From: Ferrovum sp.
Lineage (GTDB): Bacteria; Pseudomonadota; Gammaproteobacteria; Burkholderiales; Ferrovaceae
Reading direction: 5' to 3'
Length of the DNA stretch: 33,308 nt
Assembly: GCA_019456405.1 (NCBI GenBank)
Contig: WJXM01000016.1
Span: 1-33,308, forward strand
Below, piece after piece: positions 7,217 through 16,422 of this stretch (position 1 is the stretch's first letter; every line of letters starts with the position of its first letter). The notes under the pieces are model-generated. The model made no database searches and had not been told where the DNA came from. It saw only the letters and a list, made by a program, of their open reading frames with translations. The position numbers and the translations under genes were made by a program.

Positions 7217-8641
7217 ATGATGACCCATACCGTCTGGATTGTAGATGATGACCGTTCGATCCGCTGGGTGCTTGAAAAGGTACTGGGACGAGAAGATATC
7301 CCCTACACCTCCTTTTCCAGCGCCACGGAAGCCTTGCACGCTCTGGAATCCGGTGAATTACCCGCGACCATCGTAAGCGACATCCGCATGCAGGGTCTCA
7401 GTGGACTGGATTTTCTGGATCGTGTCAAACAGGATCATCCTGACATCCCCATTATCATCATGACCGCCTACTCGGACCTGGAAAGTGCTGTCTCAGCCTT
7501 CCAGGGAGGGGCTTACGAGTATCTTCCCAAACCCTTTGACGTGGAACAAGCGCTGAACTTGGTACGACGTGCCCTGTCCGAACGCTCTTCACTCACCGAG
7601 GCACCTGCCGCAAACACTGCCCCCCCGCTCGATATCCTTGGCCAGGCACCCGCCATGCAGGCGGTATTTCGAGCCATCGGGCGTTTGGCGCACTCCCATG
7701 CATCGGTGCTGATCACCGGCGAATCAGGCAGCGGCAAGGAACTGGTGGCACGGGCGCTCCATCGTCATGGACCCCGCGCGGGCATGCCCTTCGTTGCCCT
7801 CAATACCGCAGCCATTCCCAGAGATCTGCTGGAATCCGAACTCTTCGGGCACGAAAAAGGTGCCTTTACCGGAGCCACCCAGCAACGCCCCGGTCGATTT
7901 GAACAGGCCGAGGGAGGGACTCTGTTCCTCGATGAAATCGGGGACATGCCCCTCGAGTTGCAAACCCGTCTACTGCGCGTACTCTCCGATGGACATTACT
8001 ACCGTGTGGGTGGACAAACCCCTCAGGTTGCCCGTGCGCGCATCATTGCCGCCACCCATCAGAACCTCGAGCGCCAAGTGGACGAAGGGTCCTTTCGTGA
8101 GGACCTCTTTCATCGCCTCAATGTCATTCGCATTCGTCTTCCTGCCCTACGCGAACGCTCCGAGGATATTCCCCTGTTGGCCCAACATTTTCTGCAACAA
8201 AGCGCGCGCTCCCTGGAAGTGGAACCCAAACGCCTGTCCGAGGCAACTCAACGTCTGATCACCACCTTCGAATGGAAAGGTAATGTGCGTCAACTGGAAA
8301 ACCTCTGTCATTGGTTGACGGTCATGGCTCCTGGCATCGTGGTGGAGCCCGCAGATCTGCCTCCTGAATTGCGTTCCCAACCTGTTGCCCAGACCCGCTC
8401 GGCAGAACCCTGGCAAGAGAGTGCCGCCCGGGAAATAGCCCAACGCCTGTCCCAGGGAGAAGCGGACCTGGCTTTGAGCCTGGTGGACCAACTGGAACGT
8501 ATCCTCATCACCGAAGCGCTGACCCATACCCGAGGAAAACGCATCGAAGCAGCCCAACGTCTCGGATGGGGAAGAAATACCCTCACCCGTAAAATTCATG
8601 CCCTGGGGCTGGATAAACTTTATGATTCAGATCCGGAGTAA
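7217..8641 (+). CDS. glnG: Nitrogen regulation response regulator NtrC
   Basis: NtrC is the enhancer-binding activator of sigma54 promoters. The receiver domain starts [15 protein letters not shown] and carries the phospho-Asp in IVSDIRMQG (residue 55, or 54 from the second Met). The AAA+ domain has the Walker A motif GESGSGKE, the sigma54-contacting GAFTGA loop and the [13 protein letters not shown] Walker B region. A C-terminal Fis-type helix-turn-helix ([19 protein letters not shown]) binds DNA. The length of 474 residues is typical. A GAGGA site precedes two ATG codons. It probably acts on the boxes at 4408-4453 and 29014-29030. The last 22 bases overlap the convergent xthA. Confidence 0.97.
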   Translation: MMTHTVWIVDDDRSIRWVLEKVLGREDIPYTSFSSATEALHALESGELPATIVSDIRMQGLSGLDFLDRVKQDHPDIPIIIMTAYSDLESAVSAFQGGAYEYLPKPFDVEQALNLVRRALSERSSLTEAPAANTAPPLDILGQAPAMQAVFRAIGRLAHSHASVLITGESGSGKELVARALHRHGPRAGMPFVALNTAAIPRDLLESELFGHEKGAFTGATQQRPGRFEQAEGGTLFLDEIGDMPLELQTRLLRVLSDGHYYRVGGQTPQVARARIIAATHQNLERQVDEGSFREDLFHRLNVIRIRLPALRERSEDIPLLAQHFLQQSARSLEVEPKRLSEATQRLITTFEWKGNVRQLENLCHWLTVMAPGIVVEPADLPPELRSQPVAQTRSAEPWQESAAREIAQRLSQGEADLALSLVDQLERILITEALTHTRGKRIEAAQRLGWGRNTLTRKIHALGLDKLYDSDPE

Positions 8642-9417
8642 AGAACCGTCGCCTCTTCAAACGATGCCCACACGGGGGTATGATCGGAAGGGCGTTCCCA
8701 CCCGCGCGGGTCCCGATCGATGGTGCAAGAGCGGAGGGTAGCACCCAATTTTTGGCTGGCCAGCAAATGATCGATGCGCAACCCCAAATTGCGCTTGAAC
8801 GCATTGACCCGGTAATGCCACCAACTGAAGGATCGCTCTTCCTGGGGAAATTGCCGAAAACAATCCACCAATCCCAAGGCCTCCAGCGCCCGGAACTTCT
8901 CACGCTCGGGAGGACTGCACAACACTTCTCCGGCCCAGGCCGCCGGATCATGAATGTCCCGGTCTTCCGGCGCAATGTTGTAGTCTCCTGCCACGACCAG
9001 ACAAGGGTGGCGCGCCAGACTGTCCTGCAAATAGTCATGCAGCGCATCGAACCAGGCAAGTTTGTAAACGTACTTTTCCGAACTGAGCGATTCGCCATTG
9101 GGACAGTACACACTGATCACCCGAACGTCACCAAACGTGGCGGCAATGACCCTTTGCTGTGGATCTTCCCATTTGGGCAGCCCGATCACCTCCTCCACAC
9201 CGGGTTGCAAGGAAACCAACGCCACCCCATTATAGGTTTTCTGCCCCGCCACATGCGCGTGATAACCCGCTGCCCGAAATTCCTCTCGGGGAAAATTGGA
9301 GACCTCGCACTTGAGTTCCTGTAGGCAAAGAACATCCGGTTTTTCTTTCTCCAGCCAAGCCAGCACGTGTGACAGCCGCACCCGGATGGAATTGACATTC
9401 CACGTTGCAATTTTCAA
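8620..9417 (-). CDS. xthA: Exodeoxyribonuclease III (AP endonuclease)
   Basis: This Mg-dependent enzyme of base-excision repair cleaves at abasic sites and degrades duplex DNA 3' to 5'. The 265-residue protein opens MKIATWNVNSIRVRL and shows the metal-binding Glu in LCLQELK, the active-site tyrosine region VISVYCPNGES, the catalytic GDYNIAPED, GLRIDHLL, and the C-terminal SDHTPVW. These are the usual ExoIII/APE motifs in the right order. It is convergent with ntrC, and the two 3' ends overlap by 22 bp with no room for a terminator between them. No anomalies are seen in the frame. Confidence 0.96.
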   Translation of the reverse strand: MKIATWNVNSIRVRLSHVLAWLEKEKPDVLCLQELKCEVSNFPREEFRAAGYHAHVAGQKTYNGVALVSLQPGVEEVIGLPKWEDPQQRVIAATFGDVRVISVYCPNGESLSSEKYVYKLAWFDALHDYLQDSLARHPCLVVAGDYNIAPEDRDIHDPAAWAGEVLCSPPEREKFRALEALGLVDCFRQFPQEERSFSWWHYRVNAFKRNLGLRIDHLLASQKLGATLRSCTIDRDPRGWERPSDHTPVWASFEEATVLYSGSES

Positions 9418-9520
9418 GAACTCTCCTCTATATCAATCAGTTATTAAAGCCTCACCCACCGCAGAGCGTGGTCTCTTTTCCGCCAAACCTCAACGATATG
9501 TTGTAAATATGGTACACATT

Positions 9521-9549
9521 TTGCGATTACAGGCAATTTGTGTCATAAT
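9521..9549 (+). promoter_or_regulatory. Sigma70-type promoter candidate for the outer-membrane barrel gene
   Basis: TTGCGA (9521-9526) and CATAAT (9544-9549) with a 17-bp spacer, about 65 bp upstream of the ATG at 9615, in an AT-rich intergenic region. Confidence 0.5.
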
Positions 9550-9614
9550 TGTTACAGTTAAATCCTTTTCATTGACTGTAGAATTCGTAAACCTTCACCA
9601 CTCAGGAGCATCAA

Positions 9615-10166
9615 ATGTTCAAAAAAGTACTTCTCGTGACTTCTCTGGTATCTGTTTCCTTGTCAGCCATGGCCGATGGGAGCGCCTGGATCAACGACTA
9701 TGCCGGCGTTGCCCTTGGCTCCGCCACTTCACCCAACCCTGGCGTGGGCAACAACGCCAATGCCAACGTGGGTGAAACCGGCTCCGAGTACCGCGTGTTC
9801 GCCGGTCACGAATTTACCCAGAACTTCGGTATTGAAACACAGTACAACCACTACCACGGGTTCGGTGGGAATATGGCCGATGGATCAGCCCACTCCTTTG
9901 ACCTTTTGGGAACGGGCACTTACTACTTTGACCGTGCCAACACCATCGGTCTGGTCGGCAAGGCCGGTTTCAATTACTCCACGGTCGGCTCCTATGGTCT
10001 GACCAACGGAGGGTTTGGATGGGTCTATGGCGCAGGGCTGCGTTATAACGTTTCCCGCCAGTTTGATATTCGCGCCGACTATCAGCGTGACCAGTTGGGC
10101 TATGCCAACAACTATTTCAGCAACGCTGAAAACACCTACACCATCGGTGCCGCTTACCACTTCTAA
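9615..10166 (+). CDS. Small outer-membrane beta-barrel protein (OmpA/OMP_b-brl-like)
   Basis: A 183-residue exported protein with a signal peptide (MFKKVLLVTSLVSVSLSAMA, likely cut before DGSAW). It then shows alternating hydrophobic strands rich in Gly, Tyr and Asn (YRVFAGHEF, FGIETQYNHYHGF, FDLLGTGTYYF, IGLVGKAGFNYS, WVYGAGLRYNV, FDIRADYQRD) and ends in IGAAYHF. The terminal Phe is the usual outer-membrane insertion signal. This fits an eight-stranded barrel related to the OmpA transmembrane domain, but there is no OmpA peptidoglycan-binding domain. It is monocistronic, with its own promoter and a strong terminator. The specific role cannot be told. Confidence 0.85.
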   Translation: MFKKVLLVTSLVSVSLSAMADGSAWINDYAGVALGSATSPNPGVGNNANANVGETGSEYRVFAGHEFTQNFGIETQYNHYHGFGGNMADGSAHSFDLLGTGTYYFDRANTIGLVGKAGFNYSTVGSYGLTNGGFGWVYGAGLRYNVSRQFDIRADYQRDQLGYANNYFSNAENTYTIGAAYHF

Positions 10167-10186
10167 ATCTAACTCTTTGTTCTTCA

Positions 10187-10224
10187 TTCGGGTCAAGTCA
10201 GCAATGACTTGACCCGAATTTTTT
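10187..10224 (+). terminator. Strong rho-independent terminator
   Basis: A perfect 14-bp stem (10187-10200 and 10205-10218) closes a GCAA loop and is followed by six T residues. It lies 20 bp after the barrel gene and directly before the stop of the convergent lipoprotein gene. Confidence 0.93.
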
Positions 10225-10225
10225 C

Positions 10226-10768
10226 CTACCAGGGCATGCCGATATCAGGGCCCATCCAGGGCGTCATCGGAGAATCCATGGGATCACCAAAGGGGCTCAT
10301 CCCGTAGTACATGCCGGAATTATCCATGGGGACATCCTTTGGCCACAGGTAGACCACATCCGCAGCCACATGCGGGAAGATGTAGCGCATGTCGCCCACC
10401 TTGCCAATCGTCGGCACCTGAAGCGTACCTGTCACGGTAATCTGTCTCTTCACGGAATAAATGGACGGGTCAAAAAAGCCATGGGCACAGGCAATGAATC
10501 GTCCATCGGAATTGTCATCGTCCACAGGACGACCAGAATCATCCAGGGTATGACTCACCACATGAAAACACGTATCGGTTTTCCCTGGTTTGACACCCGC
10601 AATCACCCCACCCCAACGCACTTTTTCACCCACGACACTGGGGTCATTTTGGGCCGTTCGAGGTAGAATGGGGACGAAGTCGTTTCCCGCCAAAGGTGCG
10701 GGAGGCGTGCTGGCACAGGATGCCAGGCCAACCGTCAGTCCTGTCAATAATAAAAGTTTTAACCGCAT
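10226..10768 (-). CDS. slp: Slp-family outer-membrane lipoprotein
   Basis: The 180-residue protein begins MRLKLLLLTGLTVGLASC, a signal sequence with a lipobox (LASC), so it should be lipidated at that Cys and anchored in a membrane. The mature part (VGEKVRWGGVIAGVKPG, GRFIACAHGFFDPSIYSVKRQITVTGTL, YIFPHVAADVVYLWP) matches the Slp/YeaY starvation-inducible lipoprotein family, whose biochemical role is unclear. The C-terminal tail is Met/Pro/Gly-rich. I chose the ATG at 10768 rather than 10816 because it gives a proper signal peptide and is preceded by GGGGGAG. It converges on the barrel gene. Confidence 0.88.
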   Translation of the reverse strand: MRLKLLLLTGLTVGLASCASTPPAPLAGNDFVPILPRTAQNDPSVVGEKVRWGGVIAGVKPGKTDTCFHVVSHTLDDSGRPVDDDNSDGRFIACAHGFFDPSIYSVKRQITVTGTLQVPTIGKVGDMRYIFPHVAADVVYLWPKDVPMDNSGMYYGMSPFGDPMDSPMTPWMGPDIGMPW

Positions 10769-11014
10769 GATCTCTGCTCCCCCATAGACTTGATTGAAGT
10801 GGGACAACCCACTCATTAGGAACGTTCGGCCGCACAGATCGCCGAGCCGACCTTCGCCCTATGCCGGCTATTTTACCGTCTTGTCTGTTTTGTGAGTTGT
10901 TACAAATGGGCCCATCCCGTCACTCCGGTCTGTACAAATGAGGGGACACTGTTCCGTTCACCGTCCGCGCTGTTCAAACCGGGTTCAGGTACAGGAATGT
11001 GCGATAATCGCCCC

Positions 11015-11575
11015 ATGGAAACGATCAACTTCACCCATCATTTTCTTATCGCCATGCCTTCATTGCAGGATGCCAACTTTTCTGGCACCCTGACCTATAT
11101 CTGTCGGCACGATGAACAGGGAGCCATGGGCCTGATCATCAACCGTCCAATGGACATGAATCTGAAAAATCTGTTTGGTCAGATTGCGCTCACTTCCAGC
11201 AATGAAGATGTCGCCACTCAACCGGTCTATCTGGGGGGACCGGTCCAAACCGACCGTGGTTTCGTTCTCCACACCCCCATGGGTACATGGCGCTCAACCT
11301 TGCGCATCAATGACGAGTTTGGACTCACCACTTCGCGCGATATTCTGGAACAACTCTCCCTCGGCCATGGTCCGGAATCCATGCTCATCGCTCTAGGCTA
11401 TGCAGGATGGGAAGCCGGACAACTGGAAAATGAAATCAAACTGAACAATTGGCTGTCCGTCCCGGCAGATCCCCATATTCTTTTCACGCTACCTGCAGAA
11501 CAACGTTTCAATGCGGCACTGGCATTACTGGGCGTCAATCTGACCTATCTCTCCGAGGAAGCCGGGCATGCCTGA
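11015..11575 (+). CDS. yqgE: YqgE/AlgH family protein (UPF0301)
   Basis: A 186-residue cytosolic protein of the UPF0301 family, with conserved blocks FLIAMPSLQDANFSGTLTYI, GAMGLIINRP, VYLGGPVQTDRGFVLH and LIALGYAGWEAGQLENE. The family has no settled function; in some bacteria it is called AlgH after an alginate phenotype. The start METINFTHHFL at 11015 aligns with the usual N-terminus; the longer open frame upstream has no conserved content. It overlaps ruvX by 8 bp and begins the yqgE-ruvX-pyrB-pyrC'-prlC run, an order seen in beta- and gammaproteobacteria. Confidence 0.93.
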   Translation: METINFTHHFLIAMPSLQDANFSGTLTYICRHDEQGAMGLIINRPMDMNLKNLFGQIALTSSNEDVATQPVYLGGPVQTDRGFVLHTPMGTWRSTLRINDEFGLTTSRDILEQLSLGHGPESMLIALGYAGWEAGQLENEIKLNNWLSVPADPHILFTLPAEQRFNAALALLGVNLTYLSEEAGHA

Positions 11576-12068
11576 TCCAGAAGGTGCCGTCCTGGCCTTC
11601 GACTATGGTATGCGCTTTATCGGGGTGGCTTGGGGAGAACGCCGCAGCAAGGTCTGTCGTCCGCTCGCTTCCCTGGAATGCCGCACCCGCGCCCAGCGCT
11701 GGGAATCCATTCATTCCCTCATTCGAGAATGGATTCCCGATTTACTGCTGGTGGGACTGGCCCTAAATTCAGAAGGCCAGGAACAAACCACGACCCGTCA
11801 ATGTCGTAATTTTGCCCGCGACCTGCACCGCCACACCCATTTGCCCGTGACCCTCATCGACGAACGCTATACCTCGCTGGAAGCCGACCGGCAGTTACGG
11901 GCTGCCGGGATTGCGCGCACGCAACGTCGCAACAAGGAACATGCGCTGGCCGCCACCTTGCTTCTGGAAGATTATTTCGGTCTGTCCATCGAACAGCAAA
12001 ACGCTTTATGCTCTTCTGCACACCCTGATTTTTTTATCACTCTTGATGCCGAGGTTACCGATGTTTAA
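11568..12068 (+). CDS. ruvX: Putative Holliday-junction resolvase / pre-16S rRNA nuclease RuvX (YqgF)
   Basis: A 166-residue RNase H-fold nuclease. It shows the first acidic strand [17 protein letters not shown], the middle [30 protein letters not shown] and the late [13 protein letters not shown]. In E. coli YqgF acts in 16S rRNA 5'-end maturation; the Holliday-junction name is historical. It overlaps yqgE upstream and pyrB downstream by 8 bp each, which suggests translational coupling. The C-terminal 20 residues ([18 protein letters not shown]) extend beyond the usual end. Confidence 0.92.
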   Translation: MPDPEGAVLAFDYGMRFIGVAWGERRSKVCRPLASLECRTRAQRWESIHSLIREWIPDLLLVGLALNSEGQEQTTTRQCRNFARDLHRHTHLPVTLIDERYTSLEADRQLRAAGIARTQRRNKEHALAATLLLEDYFGLSIEQQNALCSSAHPDFFITLDAEVTDV

Positions 12069-13026
12069 TCCTCAACTCACCCCCGAAGGTCACCTCAAGC
12101 ATCTTCTGACCATAGAAGGTCTGCCGCCCGCCATTCTCTTCCAGATTCTCGACCGCGCCACAGAATTTGAGGCCGTGGCCCATCAGGAAGTCAAGAAGGT
12201 TCCTCATCTTCAGGGAAAATCTGTCTTCAATTTATTTTTTGAGGCATCCACGCGCACCCGCACCACTTTTGAAATTGCTGCCAAGCGCTTGTCTGCCGAT
12301 GTCATCAATCTGAATGTCAACGCTTCCAGTCAAAGCAAGGGAGAAACCCTGCTCGACACCGTGGATAATCTGTCCGCCATGCAAGCGGACATGTTCGTGG
12401 TACGCCATGCCGAAAGTGGTGCCGCACACCTGATCGCCAGTCATGTCGGACCCGACATCCATGTCATCAATGCAGGAGATGGGCGTCATGCTCATCCCAC
12501 CCAGGCACTTTTGGACATGTATACCATTCGCCACTTCAAAAAGCGTTTTGAAAATCTGAGGGTGGCCATTGTCGGCGATGTCCTTCATTCGCGGGTGGCC
12601 CGTTCCCAGATTCATGCATTGACGACCCTGAAAGTTCCGGAAGTGCGCATCATCGGTCCGAAAACCCTGATACCACGCAATGTAGAGCGCCTGGGAGTAC
12701 GGGTCTACCACGACATGGTCCGGGGCCTCAAGGGAGTGGATGTGGTCATCATGTTGCGCCTCCAGAATGAACGGATGAACGGAGCACTCTTGCCCAGCCG
12801 CGACGAGTACTTCAAATATTATGGGCTGACCCCCGCCAAATTGGCTCATGCCCAACCGGATGCCATCGTCATGCACCCTGGCCCTATGAATCGGGGCGTA
12901 GAAATTCATTCAGATGTCGCCGATGGCGTCCAGTCCGTGATCTTGAAACAGGTCACCTTTGGCATCGCCGTACGCATGGCCGTCATGTCCATCCTGGCTG
13001 CTCCTACGCCACATTCTGCCGCTTGA
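12061..13026 (+). CDS. pyrB: Aspartate carbamoyltransferase catalytic subunit
   Basis: PyrB condenses carbamoyl phosphate with aspartate, the committed step of pyrimidine synthesis. The 321-residue protein has the carbamoyl-phosphate loop [19 protein letters not shown], the [11 protein letters not shown] loop with catalytic Ser/Lys, the [12 protein letters not shown] region, the aspartate-binding RLQNERM and [11 protein letters not shown]. The start ATG at 12061 overlaps the ruvX stop. It is followed 12 bp later by a metal-site-less dihydroorotase homologue, the arrangement of the class of ATCase that assembles with an inactive PyrC'. No pyrR lies between ruvX and pyrB, and no pyrI follows. 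Confidence 0.97.
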   Translation: MFNPQLTPEGHLKHLLTIEGLPPAILFQILDRATEFEAVAHQEVKKVPHLQGKSVFNLFFEASTRTRTTFEIAAKRLSADVINLNVNASSQSKGETLLDTVDNLSAMQADMFVVRHAESGAAHLIASHVGPDIHVINAGDGRHAHPTQALLDMYTIRHFKKRFENLRVAIVGDVLHSRVARSQIHALTTLKVPEVRIIGPKTLIPRNVERLGVRVYHDMVRGLKGVDVVIMLRLQNERMNGALLPSRDEYFKYYGLTPAKLAHAQPDAIVMHPGPMNRGVEIHSDVADGVQSVILKQVTFGIAVRMAVMSILAAPTPHSAA

Positions 13027-13038
13027 ACGAGGATTTTC

Positions 13039-14322
13039 ATGAAAATTCATATCACCCATGGCCGCGTTATCGATCCCGTCACGCGGCGTGATTCCCAGAG
13101 TGACCTGTTCATTGCCGCAGGCAAAATCGTCGCACTCGAACGTTGCCCCGCCGGCTTCACCCCCAACCGTGTCATCGATGCCCGCGGCAAGATCGTCATG
13201 CCCGGACTGGTGGACCTGGCCGCACGGTTACGCGAACCCGGCTATGAATACCTGGCCACTTTGGAGAGCGAGATGGTCGCAGCCACGGTAGGAGGAGTGA
13301 CCAGTTTATCATGCCCCCCGGACACCGATCCCCCTCTGGATGAACCCGGTTTGGTTGAAATGCTCAAGCATCGCGCCCATGGCCGGGAACAAACCAATGT
13401 CTACCCCCTGGGCGCCCTTACCCAACAACTCCAGGGCCTTCGTCTGACCGAAATGGGGGAATTATATGACGCAGGCTGTATTGCCTTCTCCCAGGCCAAT
13501 GCGCCTTTGCTGGACACCCAGGTCCTGTTGCGGGCTTTGGATTACGCCACCACTTTTGGGTTCACCGTTTGGTTACAACCCCAGGATGCCTATCTGGCAC
13601 GCGATGGAGTGGCTCATGATGGCGAAGTCGCCAGCCGTCTGGGATTGCCGGCCATTCCCACCTGTGCTGAAACCATCGCGCTGAACACGATCCTGCAACT
13701 GGTGCGTGAAACCGGTGCGCGCGTCCATTTGTGCCGCCTTTCCAGTGCCAGTGGGGTGGATTTGGTCCGTGAAGCCAAGAGAGAAGGGTTACCGGTCACC
13801 TGCGACATCTCCATCAACCACTTGCACCTCACGGAACATGACATTGGCTATTTCGATGCCCATTGTCGGCTGATCCCACCCCTCCGCAGCGTGCGTGATC
13901 GAGCCGCCTTGCGCGCCGGCTTGGCCGACGGGACCATCGATGCACTGGTCTCCGATCATGCTCCCGTGGACGTGGATGCCAAGCAACTCCCCTTCGAAGC
14001 AGCCGAACCCGGGGCCACGGGGTTGGAGTTGCTGCTGCCGCTCACTCTGGCCTGGGCACGGTCCGAAGATCTGCCGCTGATCACGGCTCTGGCACGCATC
14101 ACCTCCGCGCCCGCCAAGATCCTGGGAATCCCTGCAGGACAACTGAGCCCCGGCCAACCGGCCGACCTGTGCATTTTTGATCCGGAACGGGAATGGGTCG
14201 TCACCCCAAAAAATCTTAAAAGTCAGGGCAAAAATACGCCATTCCTCAACCACCTCATGCAAGGTAAAGTCAGCCATACCCTGGTCGGTGGCTTCATCAT
14301 CCATGAGGATGCCCGCGCCTAA
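13039..14322 (+). CDS. pyrC': Dihydroorotase-like protein PyrC' (probably inactive, ATCase partner)
   Basis: A 427-residue member of the amidohydrolase/dihydroorotase family. The scaffold is clear (KIVMPGLVDLAARLREPGYEY, ARVHLCRLSSASGVDLVREAK, ALVSDHAPVD, GLELLLPLTLA). The catalytic ligands are not. The usual HxHxR after the first strand is AARLR, the lysine strand reads GCIAFSQANAP, the HAED strand reads QPQDAYL, and the later metal His in the CH-x-S motif is Arg. Such pseudo-dihydroorotases, known from Pseudomonas, are needed for assembly of the ATCase complex. It lies 12 bp after pyrB with a GAGGA site. A genuine dihydroorotase should be elsewhere in the genome. Confidence 0.9.
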   Translation: MKIHITHGRVIDPVTRRDSQSDLFIAAGKIVALERCPAGFTPNRVIDARGKIVMPGLVDLAARLREPGYEYLATLESEMVAATVGGVTSLSCPPDTDPPLDEPGLVEMLKHRAHGREQTNVYPLGALTQQLQGLRLTEMGELYDAGCIAFSQANAPLLDTQVLLRALDYATTFGFTVWLQPQDAYLARDGVAHDGEVASRLGLPAIPTCAETIALNTILQLVRETGARVHLCRLSSASGVDLVREAKREGLPVTCDISINHLHLTEHDIGYFDAHCRLIPPLRSVRDRAALRAGLADGTIDALVSDHAPVDVDAKQLPFEAAEPGATGLELLLPLTLAWARSEDLPLITALARITSAPAKILGIPAGQLSPGQPADLCIFDPEREWVVTPKNLKSQGKNTPFLNHLMQGKVSHTLVGGFIIHEDARA

Positions 14323-14362
14323 TCCACTCTTTCTTCCTTTTAATTTTCCGGATTACCTTACC

Positions 14363-16408
14363 ATGACTTCAAACATCTCCAACCCTTTGCTGGATTTTTC
14401 CGGGCTTCCCCATTTTGATGCCATCCGGCCCGAGCACATCGAACCGGCCATCCGCTCCTTGATCCTGGACTGTGAAGCCACGCTCAACCGTCTGACCCAT
14501 CAAACCGAGAGCCCTACCTGGGACAATTTCATCACGCCTCTGGAAGATATCAATGAACTTCTGGCGCGTGCCTGGGGACAGGTTTCTCACCTGAATGCCG
14601 TGGTCAACACCCCGGAATTGCGTGCGGCCTACAACGCAGTATTGCCGCATATCGCTCAATACTGGGCTCGCCTGGGTCAGGACGAAGCCCTTCTCAACGG
14701 CTACCGAACCCTCAAAAATGCTCCGGAGTTCGAAAAACTGCCGGCATCCCGTCAACGCATCATCACTCAGGCATTGCGCGACTTTCGTCTGGGTGGAGCC
14801 GAGTTGCCTCCCGCTGAAAAAGTTCGTTTTCTTGAAATTCAGGAAACTCTGGCAGCCACCGGCGCACGCTTCGAACAAAATTTGCTGGACGCCACCAACA
14901 ACTTTACCTATGACACCCAGGATCCCGATGAACTCGTGGGGCTCCCTCCGGAAGTGCTGACCATGGCGGCCGAAACGGCCAGTCTGGCAGGACGGCCCGG
15001 CTGGCGCCTCACCCTGCATGCTCCCTGCTACCTCCCGGTCATGCAGTATGCCGAACGACGCAGTTTGCGCGAACATTTTTACCGCTGCTATACCACTCGG
15101 GCTTCGGAATTTGGCCCGGAACCCTGGAACAACGGTCCCTTGATCCAGACCCTGCTGGCCTTGCGTGCCGAAGAAGCCCGCCTGCTCGGGTTCGACCATT
15201 TTGCGCAACTGTCCGTGGAACCCAAAATGGCCGAATCTCCAGAGGCCGTGCTGACTTTCCTGCGGGATCTGGCCCAGCGCGCCAAACCCTTTGCCGAACA
15301 GGACTGGAAGACACTGACCGCCTTTGCACAGGACCTCCTCGGCCTGGATGCGGTTCAGCCCTGGGATCTGGCTTATGTCTCAGAAAAGTTACGCACTGCC
15401 AAATATGATTATTCCGAACAGGAAGTGAAGGCTTACTTTCCAGAGGGCTCCGTGCTGAACGGATTGTTTCAGGTCATCCGGAAATTGTATGGCCTCACGG
15501 TCCACCCGGCTCAAGCCGAGCTCTGGCACGAAACCGTTCGTTTCTACGAATTGAAATCTCCCACGGGCACCTTGGTCGGACAGTTCTATCTCGACCTCTA
15601 TGCCCGCAATGGCAAGCGTGGTGGCGCATGGATGGATGATGCCATTACCCGGCGCCGCAAAGGAGACACTCTTCAGATACCGGTCACCTATCTGACCTGC
15701 AATTTCTCGGCACCAAGCGGAGGCAAACCTGCGACCTTCACCCATGATGAAGTCATCACGTTATTTCATGAATGTGGACACGGCCTGCACCACCTGCTTA
15801 CTCAGATGGAGGATCTCCCCATATCCGGCATCCATGGCGTGGAGTGGGATGCAGTGGAACTCCCCAGCCAGTTCATGGAAAACTTCTGCTGGGAATGGGA
15901 AGTACTGCAGGGCATGACTCAGCACGTGGACACAGGAAAACCCCTGCCTCGAACCCTCTACGAGCGCATGTTGGCCGCCAAGAATTTCCAGAGCGGCATG
16001 CAAACGATGCGCCAGATCGAATTTTCTCTTTTCGACATGGAATTGCACAGTAGCGTCCCCACCCACCTCAACCCCCTGCATCTGCTTGCACGCATCCGTG
16101 CTGAAGTGGCCGTGGTCAAACCTCCTGTCTGGCATCGCTTCCCGCATAGTTTTTCGCATATCTTTGCAGGCGGCTATGCAGCGGGATATTACAGTTACAA
16201 GTGGGCTGAAGTACTTTCTGCCGATGCCTATGCCTTGTTCGAGGAAAGTGGTGTATTCAACCCCGAGATCGGGCGTCGTTTTCAAAACGAGATTCTGGCC
16301 CGAGGCAGTAGCCGTCCGGCACTGGACTCCTTCATTGCCTTCCGGGGTCGCCCCCCTCAACTGGAAGCCCTCCTGCGTCATCAGGGCATGGTGCCTCAAC
16401 CCGCCTGA
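14363..16408 (+). CDS. prlC: Oligopeptidase A (M3 family zinc metallopeptidase)
   Basis: A cytosolic zinc peptidase that degrades short peptides, including released signal peptides. The 681 residues compare with 680 in E. coli PrlC. The zinc motif HECGH is within VITLFHECGHGLHHLL (about residue 470), and the third ligand Glu lies in GVEWDAVELPSQFMEN. Other family blocks are HAPCYLPVMQYA, GQFYLDLYARNGKRGGAWM and HIFAGGYAAGYYSYKWAE. I chose the ATG at 14363 (MTSNISNPLLDF); longer open frame upstream overlaps pyrC' and is not homologous. It probably belongs to the yqgE-pyrC' operon, with a 40-bp gap. It faces the tonB-like gene with only 14 bp between stops. Confidence 0.97.
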   Translation: MTSNISNPLLDFSGLPHFDAIRPEHIEPAIRSLILDCEATLNRLTHQTESPTWDNFITPLEDINELLARAWGQVSHLNAVVNTPELRAAYNAVLPHIAQYWARLGQDEALLNGYRTLKNAPEFEKLPASRQRIITQALRDFRLGGAELPPAEKVRFLEIQETLAATGARFEQNLLDATNNFTYDTQDPDELVGLPPEVLTMAAETASLAGRPGWRLTLHAPCYLPVMQYAERRSLREHFYRCYTTRASEFGPEPWNNGPLIQTLLALRAEEARLLGFDHFAQLSVEPKMAESPEAVLTFLRDLAQRAKPFAEQDWKTLTAFAQDLLGLDAVQPWDLAYVSEKLRTAKYDYSEQEVKAYFPEGSVLNGLFQVIRKLYGLTVHPAQAELWHETVRFYELKSPTGTLVGQFYLDLYARNGKRGGAWMDDAITRRRKGDTLQIPVTYLTCNFSAPSGGKPATFTHDEVITLFHECGHGLHHLLTQMEDLPISGIHGVEWDAVELPSQFMENFCWEWEVLQGMTQHVDTGKPLPRTLYERMLAAKNFQSGMQTMRQIEFSLFDMELHSSVPTHLNPLHLLARIRAEVAVVKPPVWHRFPHSFSHIFAGGYAAGYYSYKWAEVLSADAYALFEESGVFNPEIGRRFQNEILARGSSRPALDSFIAFRGRPPQLEALLRHQGMVPQPA

Positions 16409-16422
16409 AAGAGGAAATGCGC

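Noticed and set aside
10892-11014. N-terminal extension of yqgE by 41 codons
   Set aside because: The extension has no conserved residues and the ATG at 11015 matches the usual start of the family.
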